Positions 1 to 5,528 are shown, counted from the first letter of the stretch. The stretch is 6,462 nt of DNA from DATMNI01 sp035570275 (GCA_035570275.1 DATMNI010000283.1:1-6462), one strand, 5' to 3'. The notes: generated by a model from the sequence alone, not told the origin. Program-made: numbers and translations.

Positions 1-4
1 GCAT

Positions 5-95
5 CTGGCCACAGGCCACCAGCCACCGGCCACCAGTCACCAGCCACCGCCCACCAGCCACCGGCCACCGGCCACCAGCCACCGGCCTCCGGCAT
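5..95. repeat. Heptanucleotide tandem repeat before gmk
   Basis: About 13 consecutive 7-nt units of consensus CCRGCCA run up to 5 bases before the gmk start codon. Seven units match exactly (19-25, 26-32, 40-46, 54-60, 61-67, 68-74, 75-81). The others carry one change, and the last carries two. CCAGCCA and CCGGCCA types alternate in part. Because 7 is not a multiple of 3, the array is unlikely to be conserved coding sequence. It occupies the space where a ribosome binding site for gmk would be expected, and none is visible. The end of any upstream gene lies outside the window. A role in expression is unproven. Confidence 0.9.
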
Positions 96-100
96 CTCAA

Positions 101-709
101 ATGACTACCGTCTTCATCATCTCCGCCCCCTCCGGATCCGGCAAATCCACGCTGGTTGCGCACCTGCTGGCCAGCGTTTCCGACTTGATCTTCTCGGTTT
201 CCTATACTACCCGCCCCCGCCGGGGCGCGGAGGTGGATGGCAAAGACTACCACTTCGTCTCCCGGGAGGCTTTCGAGGCCATGCTCGCCCACCATGAGTT
301 TCTCGAATCGGCTCAAGTATTTGGCAACTATTACGGCACCCATCGCGAGATTCTGGAGCGCGCCCGGTCCGCGGGCAAAGACCTGGTACTCGACATCGAC
401 GTCCAAGGTGCGAGACAATTGAAAGAGCAGATCCCCGAAGCCGTTTCCGTTTTTGTCCTGCCTCCTTCGAAGCAGGTCCTGGAACAGAGACTTCGCGCCC
501 GCGGCGAAGACCGGGAAGACGTGATTGCCAGACGGCTTAGGGAAGCGGCCGAAGAGATCCGCAATTACGACCGTTACGACTATGTCTTGATCAACAAGGA
601 TTTGGCCAAAGCCCACGCCACCCTGGATGCCATCGTCCTGGGCGAGCGCGTCCGGCGGTACCGGATCGAAGACCGGATTCGGCCCATTCTGGAGACATTT
701 CAAGGTTGA
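101..709 (+). CDS. gmk: Guanylate kinase
   Basis: Cytosolic guanylate kinase phosphorylates GMP (and dGMP) to the diphosphate using ATP, an essential step in purine nucleotide supply. The 202-residue product has the usual length of bacterial Gmk. The Walker A loop SAPSGSGKST is at residues 8-17. The GMP-binding segment SVSYTTRPRRG, followed by DGKDYHFVS, spans residues 32-54. The GMP-domain segment FGNYYGT is at 74-80, the conserved DIDVQGARQ at 98-106, an arginine-rich lid (RLRARGEDRED) near 129-139, and the base-binding LINKDL near 163. The ATG at 101 places the P-loop at the normal distance from the N-terminus. No Shine-Dalgarno sequence precedes it; a 7-nt repeat array does. It is the first visible gene of an operon with rpoZ, coaBC and a UDG gene. 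In related genomes yicC-like or remA-like genes often lie upstream, but none is visible here. Confidence 0.98.
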   Translation: MTTVFIISAPSGSGKSTLVAHLLASVSDLIFSVSYTTRPRRGAEVDGKDYHFVSREAFEAMLAHHEFLESAQVFGNYYGTHREILERARSAGKDLVLDIDVQGARQLKEQIPEAVSVFVLPPSKQVLEQRLRARGEDREDVIARRLREAAEEIRNYDRYDYVLINKDLAKAHATLDAIVLGERVRRYRIEDRIRPILETFQG

Positions 710-717
710 GCGGTTTA

Positions 718-753
718 GAGGTTCTTGACGTTTTGGAAGTTTTTGAAAAAAAA
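718..753. repeat. Degenerate 9-nt repeat between gmk and rpoZ
   Basis: Four consecutive 9-nt blocks (718-726, 727-735, 736-744, 745-753) all begin with GA and follow the loose pattern GANGTTYTK, ending in a run of eight A residues in the last block. The gmk-rpoZ gap is 58 bases and holds little else. No clear Shine-Dalgarno is present; the nearest candidate is AAGG at 752-755, rather far from the rpoZ ATG. The A-rich leader could help ribosome loading, but that is inference. It may equally be a slippage product. Confidence 0.55.
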
Positions 754-767
754 GGCCTTCGAAATTT

Positions 768-1019
768 ATGGCAGACAAAGCTCCACGTAACAACGCGCAT
801 TGCACCATCCCGGACGACAAAGACCAGAGCACGTACCGGTTTATCATCGTAGCGGCCAAACGTGCCCGCCAACTCCAGGGCGGCGCCCGGCCGGTGCTCC
901 CCACGTCCTCGAAGAAGCCCACGGTCATCGCCATGGAAGAAGTGCGGCGCGGGTTGGTGAAGTACGAACTCACCGGGCCGCTGATTCATGGAGCGCTGCC
1001 GCCCGACAAAATTCTCTAA
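768..1019 (+). CDS. rpoZ: DNA-directed RNA polymerase omega subunit
   Basis: Omega is the small RNA polymerase subunit that helps fold and latch beta-prime during core assembly, and in many bacteria it contributes to the (p)ppGpp response. The 83-residue product has the typical omega size. Its core YRFIIVAAKRARQLQGGARP (residues 23-42) matches the family pattern of a helix carrying AxRARQL followed by a small loop. The segment KKPTVIAMEEVRRGLVKYEL (49-68) matches the second conserved helix. The N-terminal 20 residues are polar and variable, as is common. The gene lies between gmk and coaBC, an arrangement seen in many bacteria. It is 58 bases after gmk and 6 bases before coaBC, so co-transcription is very likely. 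The ATG at 768 is the only start that gives the full conserved core without a long unrelated extension. Confidence 0.95.
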   Translation: MADKAPRNNAHCTIPDDKDQSTYRFIIVAAKRARQLQGGARPVLPTSSKKPTVIAMEEVRRGLVKYELTGPLIHGALPPDKIL

Positions 1020-1025
1020 GCACGC

Positions 1026-2240
1026 ATGAAGATTATTCTGGGCGTCGGAGGTGGAATCGCAGCCTACAAGTCTGCGGAACTGGCGCGCCTGCTGATGCAG
1101 GCCGGCCAAGGGGAAGAAGCCAATGAGGTGCAGGTGGTCATGACCTCAGCCGCCCAGGAATTCATCCGCCCCCTTACCTTCGCCGCGCTTACCGGCCGCA
1201 AGGTGCTCACCGATCTCTTCGCCATCGAGGCTGCCATTGAGCACATCTCCGTGGCGGTGGAGCATGAGGTGCTGGTGATCGCTCCGGCCACCGCCAATCT
1301 CATCGGCAAACTGGCCCACGGACTGGCGGACGATTTTCTCACCACGTTGTATCTGGCCTTTACCGGAACCGTGGTGATCGCGCCGTCCATGAACGTCAAT
1401 ATGTTGCGGCACGCAGCAACCCAGGCGAACATGGAAGCCTTGCGGCAGCGCGGCCACCGCATCGTGGAACCGGATAGCGGCTACCTGGCCTGCGGGATGA
1501 CCGGCCCTGGCCGTCTGGCCGACCCCGAACTCATCGTGGAGGCCATTCTGCAGGCTTCCCGAACGCGCCGCGATCTGGAAGGCGAGACCATTCTGATCAC
1601 CGCCGGCCCCACCCAGGAACCCCTCGACCCGGTACGCTACATCTCCAACCGGTCGAGCGGCAAAATGGGGTACGCGCTGGCGGAAGCCGCCGCTCTCCGC
1701 GGCGCCCGCGTGATCCTGGTATCCGGCCCCGTACATCTTGCCCCGCCCCGCGGCGTGGAGGTGGTGTCGGTGCGCACCGCGGTGGAAATGCGTGAGCAGG
1801 TGATGGCGAATCTGGCGGACGCGGGAATCGTCATCAAAGCCGCGGCCGTGGCCGACTTCCACCTCAGCAAAGTGCCCGATCAGAAAATCAAGAAAACCGC
1901 CGCGCGGATGTCCCTGGAACTGGACCCCACGCCGGATATCCTGGCCGAACTGGGCCGCAAGAAGGACGACCGGTTGCTCATCGGCTTCGCCGCCGAAACC
2001 CAGAATCTGCTGCAGGAAGCCCGGCGCAAGCTCGAATCCAAGAACTGCGACATGGTGGTGGGAAACCTGGTGGGCGGCGCCGATCTCGGCTTCGAGTCGG
2101 ATGAGAACGAAGTCCTGCTGGTGTTGCGCACCGGCGAGAACATTACCCTGCCCCGCGCCCCCAAGCGCCAGATTGCCGACCGCATTTTCGACCAGGTGCT
2201 GAAGCTGCGCCTGACCCTCCACGCAGCCAATGGACGCTGA
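1026..2240 (+). CDS. coaBC: Bifunctional phosphopantothenoylcysteine decarboxylase / phosphopantothenate-cysteine ligase
   Basis: This cytosolic, FMN-dependent enzyme performs two steps of coenzyme A synthesis. CoaB joins cysteine to 4'-phosphopantothenate using CTP, and CoaC decarboxylates the product to 4'-phosphopantetheine. The 404-residue length is standard. The CoaC half shows the flavin-binding GGGIAAYKS (8-16), catalytic His73 in IEHISVA, APATANLIGKLAHGLADD (86-103), the substrate-clamp PSMNVNM (120-126) and active-site Cys156 in GYLACGMTGPGRL. The CoaB half begins near residue 186 with ITAGPTQEPLD (191-201), then ISNRSSGKMG (206-215), AAAVADF (272-278) and the KIKK lysine pair at 287-290. 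The last four motifs place the nucleotide and acyl-phosphate site. All expected catalytic residues are present. A short acidic stretch, residues 27-34 (GQGEEANE), lengthens the loop before the second strand. The gene starts 6 bases after rpoZ without a Shine-Dalgarno and overlaps the next gene by 11 bases, pointing to translational coupling. Confidence 0.98.
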   Translation: MKIILGVGGGIAAYKSAELARLLMQAGQGEEANEVQVVMTSAAQEFIRPLTFAALTGRKVLTDLFAIEAAIEHISVAVEHEVLVIAPATANLIGKLAHGLADDFLTTLYLAFTGTVVIAPSMNVNMLRHAATQANMEALRQRGHRIVEPDSGYLACGMTGPGRLADPELIVEAILQASRTRRDLEGETILITAGPTQEPLDPVRYISNRSSGKMGYALAEAAALRGARVILVSGPVHLAPPRGVEVVSVRTAVEMREQVMANLADAGIVIKAAAVADFHLSKVPDQKIKKTAARMSLELDPTPDILAELGRKKDDRLLIGFAAETQNLLQEARRKLESKNCDMVVGNLVGGADLGFESDENEVLLVLRTGENITLPRAPKRQIADRIFDQVLKLRLTLHAANGR

Positions 2241-2985
2241 ACTCCTCCGGCAATACCTGGAGTTTTATCGCGACCTGGGGATCGCCACGTTGTACCGGCG
2301 CCGGCCAGCGCAAGCCCTGAAAGCGGCACCACCACCGGTGGAACCAACCGTCGAACCCGGGCCCACGCCGTTACCTCCCACGCTTTTGCCTTTACCGCCG
2401 ATGGCGCCACCCGACGATACTCTGCTCAAGATCATCGAAGACATTGGCGATTGCCGCCGCTGCGCTCTGCACGAAGGCCGCAACAAGATTGTCTTCGGCG
2501 TTGGCGACGAAAAAGCGCCGCTGGTTTTCGTTGGCGAAGGGCCGGGCGCCGATGAAGACGCCCAAGGCATCCCGTTCGTCGGCCGCGCCGGCCAGTTGCT
2601 GACCCAGATGATCGAGGGCACCGCTAAGAAGGAGGGCATCCCGCTGCTGCGCAGCCAGGTCTATATCTGCAATGTGGTCAAGTGCCGCCCGCCGGGCAAT
2701 CGCACCCCCGAGCCCGATGAAATGGAGATTTGCGGACAGTTCCTTTTCCGTCAACTCTCCACCATCAGGCCCCGCGCCATTTGCGCCCTCGGCGGCACCG
2801 CCGCCCGCGCCCTCACCGGACACAAAGAAGGCGTTACAAAAATGCGCGGCAAGTGGTTTCAATGGCAGGAAATCCCGGTGATGGTGACATACCATCCGTC
2901 GTACCTGCTGCGCGCCTACAACCAGGACGCCAAGCGCGAGGCATGGGAAGACCTGAAGCGTTTGCTCCACTTCATCTACGACTGA
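2230..2985 (+). CDS. udg: Family 4 (type 4) uracil-DNA glycosylase, [4Fe-4S]
   Basis: The enzyme removes uracil from DNA, starting base excision repair of deaminated cytosine or misincorporated dUMP. Four cysteines fit the family 4 iron-sulfur cluster: Cys75 and Cys78 (CRRC), Cys152 in NVVKCRPPGNR and Cys168. Motif 1 is GEGPGADED at 102-110, followed by the uracil-pocket segment GIPFVGRAGQLL (113-124). Motif 2 is HPSYLLR at 222-228. The catalytic domain spans about residues 63-251. The 251-residue protein is longer than minimal archaeal or thermophile members because of an N-terminal helix (1-25) and a proline-rich linker (33-61). The ATG at 2230 lies inside the end of coaBC in another frame, so expression is probably coupled. 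The N-terminal region reads as plausible protein (LLRQYLEFYRDLGIATLYRR), which supports this start over Met58. It is the last gene of the operon. Confidence 0.95.
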   Translation: MDAELLRQYLEFYRDLGIATLYRRRPAQALKAAPPPVEPTVEPGPTPLPPTLLPLPPMAPPDDTLLKIIEDIGDCRRCALHEGRNKIVFGVGDEKAPLVFVGEGPGADEDAQGIPFVGRAGQLLTQMIEGTAKKEGIPLLRSQVYICNVVKCRPPGNRTPEPDEMEICGQFLFRQLSTIRPRAICALGGTAARALTGHKEGVTKMRGKWFQWQEIPVMVTYHPSYLLRAYNQDAKREAWEDLKRLLHFIYD

Positions 2986-2991
2986 CGGTTC

Positions 2992-3036
2992 CCGCGACCA
3001 AAGTGGTCGCGACCCTCTGGGTCGCGACTCTATAGT
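2992..3036. repeat. 15-nt repeat forming two overlapping hairpins after udg
   Basis: Seven bases after the udg stop, three 15-nt units (2992-3006, 3007-3021, 3022-3036) share the core YCGCGACC; the third is degenerate. The units fold into two mutually exclusive stems. One has 8 bp (2993-3000 with 3004-3011, loop AAG). The other has 10 bp (3006-3015 with 3019-3028, loop TCT). Both are GC-rich with 3-nt loops. No T-run follows directly, so this alone is not a classical terminator. It could protect the operon mRNA 3' end or be a dispersed palindromic element. It lies just upstream of a better terminator. Confidence 0.8.
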
Positions 3037-3051
3037 TGCCCCCAAAAACCG

Positions 3052-3075
3052 AAAACCGCTAGCCACAGCGGTTTT
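3052..3075 (+). terminator. Probable intrinsic terminator of the gmk-udg operon
   Basis: A perfect 9-bp stem AAAACCGCT / AGCGGTTTT (3052-3060 with 3067-3075) encloses a 6-nt loop AGCCAC. The T-run at 3072-3075 lies at the 3' side of the stem, and the A-run on the 5' side makes the element symmetric, so it could work in both directions. It lies 67 bases after the udg stop and downstream of the 15-nt repeat hairpins. The T-tract is short, so efficiency is uncertain. Confidence 0.7.
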
Positions 3076-3310
3076 GTAAAACAACTCATTTCGAATCAGT
3101 GCAGAGAAAGCGGAAACCGCGCGCAGCCCGCGGTTTGGCATACGCAGACAGGGCGATAGAACTCGACAGGAGGCTTTTAGGAAACGCGGGAAATTCCGCG
3201 CTCATGCATTAGTACCAAGACCATCCCGCGTGTTTACCGGTTGGTCGCTGGCCCGACCACGTTCGACGCCGCTTCCTGATCACCCGACAGCCACGGCCTG
3301 GCCTTCTCAG
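3076..3310. other. Intergenic stretch with two further hairpins, no gene seen
   Basis: I see no convincing gene here. A perfect 8-bp stem AAACCGCG / CGCGGTTT (3114-3121 with 3129-3136, 7-nt loop) resembles the operon terminator stem, since both contain ACCGC and GCGGTT. A third, weaker stem CGCGG / CCGCG lies at 3185-3200 with a 6-nt loop. An AGGAGG at 3168-3173 looks like a ribosome binding site but has no start codon at a usable distance. The region separates the convergent udg and minus-strand zinc-finger genes, so the hairpins may act as bidirectional terminators. Confidence 0.55.
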
Positions 3311-3736
3311 TTACTCCCAGTAGTCCCAGAACTGCATGCGGGCCGCAGCGCCCTCCTGTGCGGCCTCATCCAGGGGTTCGCAGCCGGCCGAGCACTCATG
3401 GTCCGGAAACATTCGCGCAAAGGAGTCCAGCAAGTGCCGGTTGGCTTCCGGCAGAGTCTGGAAGCGCTGCGCTCCGGCCAGTTGCTGACCCCAGATTCTC
3501 GCCTTCCATCCGCCTTCCTTGTCTGGCGATGCCCACAAGTGCACGGGACCGTCCTCGGTTTGATGTACCAGGCTGACTGGCGGTGGATCTCTGGCACCCT
3601 CAACAATCTCGGCACAACGCGGACAGATGGCGACGTGCTCTTCAAACTCACGAATCTCATGGGGCGGCATTTGGTTCATCAGGTACGCCTCCGCTGAGGC
3701 TCTGGGGTCGGCCGGACAGGGGATAAGAGGCTCCAT
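3311..3736 (-). CDS. Small soluble protein with anti-sigma-type zinc finger
   Basis: The 141-residue product has an N-terminal segment AEAYLMNQMPPHEIREFEEH (15-34) running into His34-x3-Cys38-x2-Cys41 (HVAICPRC). This is the H-x3-C-x2-C pattern of zinc-finger anti-sigma factors, which bind ECF sigma factors. Family knowledge suggests a regulatory, protein-binding role. The rest (42-141) has no motif I recognise. It holds aromatic and charged patches, a short CSAGC pair of cysteines near 115-119 and an acidic, aromatic C-terminus ending DYWE. No membrane helix is visible, unlike typical transmembrane anti-sigma factors, and no sigma-factor gene is adjacent. The ATG at 3736 has only a weak Shine-Dalgarno. 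An overlapping plus-strand frame of 155 codons (3230-3697) looks less protein-like. Anti-sigma function is inferred; another small zinc-binding role is possible. Confidence 0.72.
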   Translation of the reverse strand: MEPLIPCPADPRASAEAYLMNQMPPHEIREFEEHVAICPRCAEIVEGARDPPPVSLVHQTEDGPVHLWASPDKEGGWKARIWGQQLAGAQRFQTLPEANRHLLDSFARMFPDHECSAGCEPLDEAAQEGAAARMQFWDYWE

Positions 3737-3920
3737 CTGTCCGGGATCTTCACATGGAAAAGCCCGGCGATCAATGGCAGCTTCGTACCGGAACTACTCC
3801 CCTTACCGCTTTGGAAATAGCGCCGGAGCTGGCTTCATTGGCTCGGCCAAACAGCACACAAATCACTTTTGACCGCTAGTGCGCGCAGCATCCGAAACCT
3901 CTCAATCTTTTGTCGGTGGG
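3737..3920. other. Upstream region of the zinc-finger gene, no gene seen
   Basis: No supported coding sequence is visible. The minus-strand gene ending at 3311 must be transcribed from somewhere in or before this stretch, but I find no good promoter pair. A 5-bp perfect hairpin TTGGC / GCCAA (3838-3850, loop TCG) is the only structure noted. An 80-codon minus-strand frame (3835-4077) crosses into the 158-bp repeat and has no recognisable protein features. Confidence 0.4.
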
Positions 3921-4078
3921 TTTGTGGGGCAGGTTGCCAACCTGGAGCGTCGGGATAAACCGGCGTGAAGTAGTGAATGAAAGAGTCATACAGGAGAAGG
4001 AATAGCGAACCATCCTGGCCCCAACCATGCGAGGGCGGTGGGCAACCCCGCACTCGAAGCGTTGGACAGGGGCACATG
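3921..4078 (+). repeat. 158-bp dispersed direct repeat, copy 1
   Basis: This segment matches 6305-6462 without gaps and in the same orientation, offset 2384 bases. I count six differences: four in the palindromic start (3933, 3936, 3937, 3941) and two at 4039 and 4042. It begins with a 23-nt palindromic unit (3921-3943) whose centre CAGGTTG-C-CAACCTG is a perfect 7-bp inverted repeat. The remaining 135 bases show no start codon with ribosome binding site and no conserved protein. Such near-identity over non-coding DNA suggests recent duplication or a dispersed element. No terminal inverted repeats or target duplications could be defined, because copy 2 reaches the window end. Confidence 0.92.
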
Positions 4079-4114
4079 TAGGCTGGGTATCCCTGAAGTT
4101 GATGAGCTGTCTCT

Positions 4115-4177
4115 CCGAAGAGCTCTTTCGGTCTGCGGCGGAGCCGCGCTAGCGGTACTCCCAGTAAACTCCGCTAG
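4115..4177 (-). terminator. Hairpin cluster at the 3' end of the membrane-regulator gene
   Basis: Three stems follow one another around the minus-strand stop at 4174-4176. CTAGCGG / CCGCTAG (4149-4155 with 4171-4177) encloses an inner TACT / AGTA stem and includes the stop codon. GCGGC / GCCGC is at 4135-4147. CCGAA / TTCGG is at 4115-4131 around the palindrome GAGCTC. There is no long T-run on the minus strand, so these may terminate weakly or mainly stabilise the mRNA end. Confidence 0.45.
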
Positions 4178-5334
4178 GGAATCCGCACCGCGACCGGTAC
4201 GGGCCCTTCCGGGATTCCGTCGTTGACGGTCACACCTACCAACACGTGGAAGCTGTCCGGGAACGCAGCCGCCGAACCCGGCCACTTGAGCTGCGAGAGG
4301 AAGTGTTCGTCGGTGGACGCTTCCGCCGCCGCGTGAGTGCCCTGACTATGCTTGCCGTATAGAAACAATACCCAGCGGCCAGTCAAGGGATGCTTACGGA
4401 GCGCCACAATGGCCCGGTCTTTGGTGATCTGGCCTGTCTTACTGTCAAATACGGTAGCGTATTGTTGCGCCTGGCTCGGATCTGGCAGATCCTGGGGAGT
4501 GGCGTTCAGGCTGAGGTCCGCGCCCAGGCGCCGTGTCCAGACATTGACCGATTTGCCACCCAGCAGGATCAGGTTATACCGCTTGACGTCGTCGGCGTTC
4601 ACCATCCGGCTCTGCTTGACAATCAGCGGCTGCCTGGCTGGCCGGAAGAGACTGGTGATCAGATGGATGGCAACGGCTTCGCCCATCCCGGTGTACTGGT
4701 CCGGGCAAGGTTCAGCCGCGCAGGCTCCCACATCGGGATTGCTCACCACCAGCACAGTCGCCACGTCGGAATCTAAAAACCGCTTCCAGAGTCCGGCCAG
4801 AGGCGGGCTCAAGCCGCCCGTGGCCGCCCGCTCCGCTGCCGAAGCGGTACTCCGAACCAGCAACCGCCGCTCGTGATCCGCGGCGAACAGAAGCACCGCA
4901 CAAGTCAGCGCCGTTCCCGCCATCATGGCCCATGCCGTCCTGATGGAAGGCGGGCGCCCCCATGCCGCCGTGATGGAAGGCGGGCGTCGCTGGGCCGCCG
5001 GTTCAGCCCCGGCTGCCGTGAAGGCCGGCGCATAACTCCCTACCGGCAGATCCAGAATCAAGCCGCTGGACTTGCCCTCGTTTTGATAGTATTCGCGCAA
5101 CCGCCGCCGCACCTCGCGGGCCTGGACGCGCACCAGCGAATCCTCACTCGGCGCAAAGTCCGGGCCCTTCCCAAAGGCCTCGGTGGCGATCGCGAACTCG
5201 TTGATATCCGCCGACCGATTCTGGAAGTGGTAGTCGCAGATCAACTGGAGGAAACGCTGCAGCCGCGGCGCCCGCCGGAATTGTGGCGAGTGAAGAACGC
5301 GCTCAACCTCTTGCCTCTGCTCTTCCGCCGACAT
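4174..5334 (-). CDS. Membrane-anchored winged-helix-like regulator with extracytoplasmic domain
   Basis: I recognise the architecture but not a named family. Residues 1-105 contain the block common in acidobacterial proteins: FRRAPRLQRFLQLICDYH (19-36), INEFAIATEAFG (44-55), DSLVRVQAREVRRRLREYY (65-83) and LPVGSYAPAF (96-105). The last part resembles the beta-hairpin wing of winged-helix domains. A basic, proline-containing linker (111-133) carries a 10-residue duplication (RPPSITAAW, RPPSIRTAW). A single hydrophobic helix spans about 134-152, so residues 153-386 should lie outside the cytoplasm. That part has a Cys205-x4-Cys210 pair, NLILLGGKSVNVW (254-266) and GKHSQGTHAAAE (327-338). This layout resembles ToxR/CadC one-component sensors, suggesting signal-dependent transcription control; that is inference, and DNA binding is unproven. 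Start 5334 has a strong ribosome binding site. The gene is divergent from a response regulator. Confidence 0.75.
   Translation of the reverse strand: MSAEEQRQEVERVLHSPQFRRAPRLQRFLQLICDYHFQNRSADINEFAIATEAFGKGPDFAPSEDSLVRVQAREVRRRLREYYQNEGKSSGLILDLPVGSYAPAFTAAGAEPAAQRRPPSITAAWGRPPSIRTAWAMMAGTALTCAVLLFAADHERRLLVRSTASAAERAATGGLSPPLAGLWKRFLDSDVATVLVVSNPDVGACAAEPCPDQYTGMGEAVAIHLITSLFRPARQPLIVKQSRMVNADDVKRYNLILLGGKSVNVWTRRLGADLSLNATPQDLPDPSQAQQYATVFDSKTGQITKDRAIVALRKHPLTGRWVLFLYGKHSQGTHAAAEASTDEHFLSQLKWPGSAAAFPDSFHVLVGVTVNDGIPEGPVPVAVRIP
4931..4990. repeat. 30-bp tandem duplication inside the regulator gene
   Basis: Two adjacent 30-bp units, 4931-4960 and 4961-4990, are identical at 26 of 30 positions, with differences at unit positions 8, 10, 27 and 29. 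The length is a multiple of three, so the duplication is in frame and adds 10 residues to the linker just before the membrane helix (residues about 116-135). It probably arose by slippage and is tolerated because the linker is flexible. Confidence 0.9.
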
Positions 5335-5340
5335 TCCCGA

Positions 5341-5346
5341 TCTCCT
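5341..5346 (-). promoter_or_regulatory. Shine-Dalgarno of the membrane-regulator gene
   Basis: The minus strand reads AGGAGA here, followed by about 6 bases before the ATG at 5334. This is a strong site and fixes the start codon. It contrasts with the operon genes at 101-2985, which lack such sites. Confidence 0.8.
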
Positions 5347-5378
5347 GGAACGACGGGGGTTCTCCCGCCTTTTACCCG

Positions 5379-5396
5379 GTTAACAACGTTATTAAC
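5379..5396. promoter_or_regulatory. 18-bp near-perfect palindrome, candidate operator
   Basis: GTTAACAACGTTATTAAC equals its own reverse complement at 16 of 18 positions, with a single mismatched pair. It is AT-rich within GC-rich surroundings and lies 45 bases upstream of the membrane-regulator start, between its candidate promoter (5426-5454) and the gene. A dimeric DNA-binding protein could bind it, possibly the membrane regulator itself or the neighbouring response regulator. This is inference. Confidence 0.5.
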
Positions 5397-5425
5397 AGGA
5401 GCCCCTGAACCCTCTTTTGGATTCC

Positions 5426-5454
5426 ATCTTGCCAAGGAACAGGCTGGATGTCAA
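5426..5454 (-). promoter_or_regulatory. Candidate sigma-70 promoter for the membrane regulator
   Basis: The minus strand has a perfect -35 hexamer TTGACA (5454-5449), a 17-bp spacer and a weak -10 CAAGAT (5431-5426) that keeps A2, A5 and T6 of the consensus. Transcription would start near 5419, giving an 85-nt leader that contains the palindrome at 5379-5396. Confidence 0.4.
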
Positions 5455-5484
5455 TCGGGGTATCGTTGCCTTTACCCGCTGTGA

Positions 5485-5528
5485 TTGACAACCTTAACCT
5501 TGACAAGGACCGGGTGGGAGCGCAATCT
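5485..5528 (+). promoter_or_regulatory. Candidate promoter and direct-repeat operator of the response regulator
   Basis: TTGACAA occurs twice, at 5485-5491 and 5500-5506, exactly 15 bases apart. The second copy can serve as a perfect -35, with a 17-bp spacer to a weak -10 CAATCT (5523-5528). OmpR-family regulators bind direct repeats, so the pair could be an autoregulatory site overlapping the promoter. The second copy also lies in a small inverted repeat CCTTG-A-CAAGG (5498-5508). The promoter is plausible; the operator role is inference. Confidence 0.4.

Noticed and set aside
5..95. Possible CRISPR array or coding repeat
   Set aside because: The 7-nt units are contiguous with no spacers, and the period breaks the reading frame, so it is a simple tandem repeat.
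1146..2222. 358-codon open frame on the minus strand
   Set aside because: It lies entirely antisense to coaBC, whose motifs are all intact. The translation is rich in His, Gly and Gln without any domain, which is typical of a GC-driven shadow frame.
2392..3141. 249-codon minus-strand frame
   Set aside because: It is antisense to the uracil-DNA glycosylase gene and runs through its terminator. It has no recognisable protein features.
3168..3173. AGGAGG as a ribosome binding site
   Set aside because: The next ATG (3204) is about 30 bases away, and no open frame of useful length follows at normal spacing.
3230..3697. 155-codon plus-strand open frame
   Set aside because: It overlaps the minus-strand zinc-finger gene, which has a recognisable H-x3-C-x2-C motif. 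The plus-strand translation shows no motif and has no ribosome binding site.
3835..4077. 80-codon minus-strand frame covering the 158-bp repeat
   Set aside because: No ribosome binding site or known domain is visible, and its N-terminal half is simply the repeat. The same strand of copy 2 could only be checked over the shared bases. Treated as repeat, not gene.
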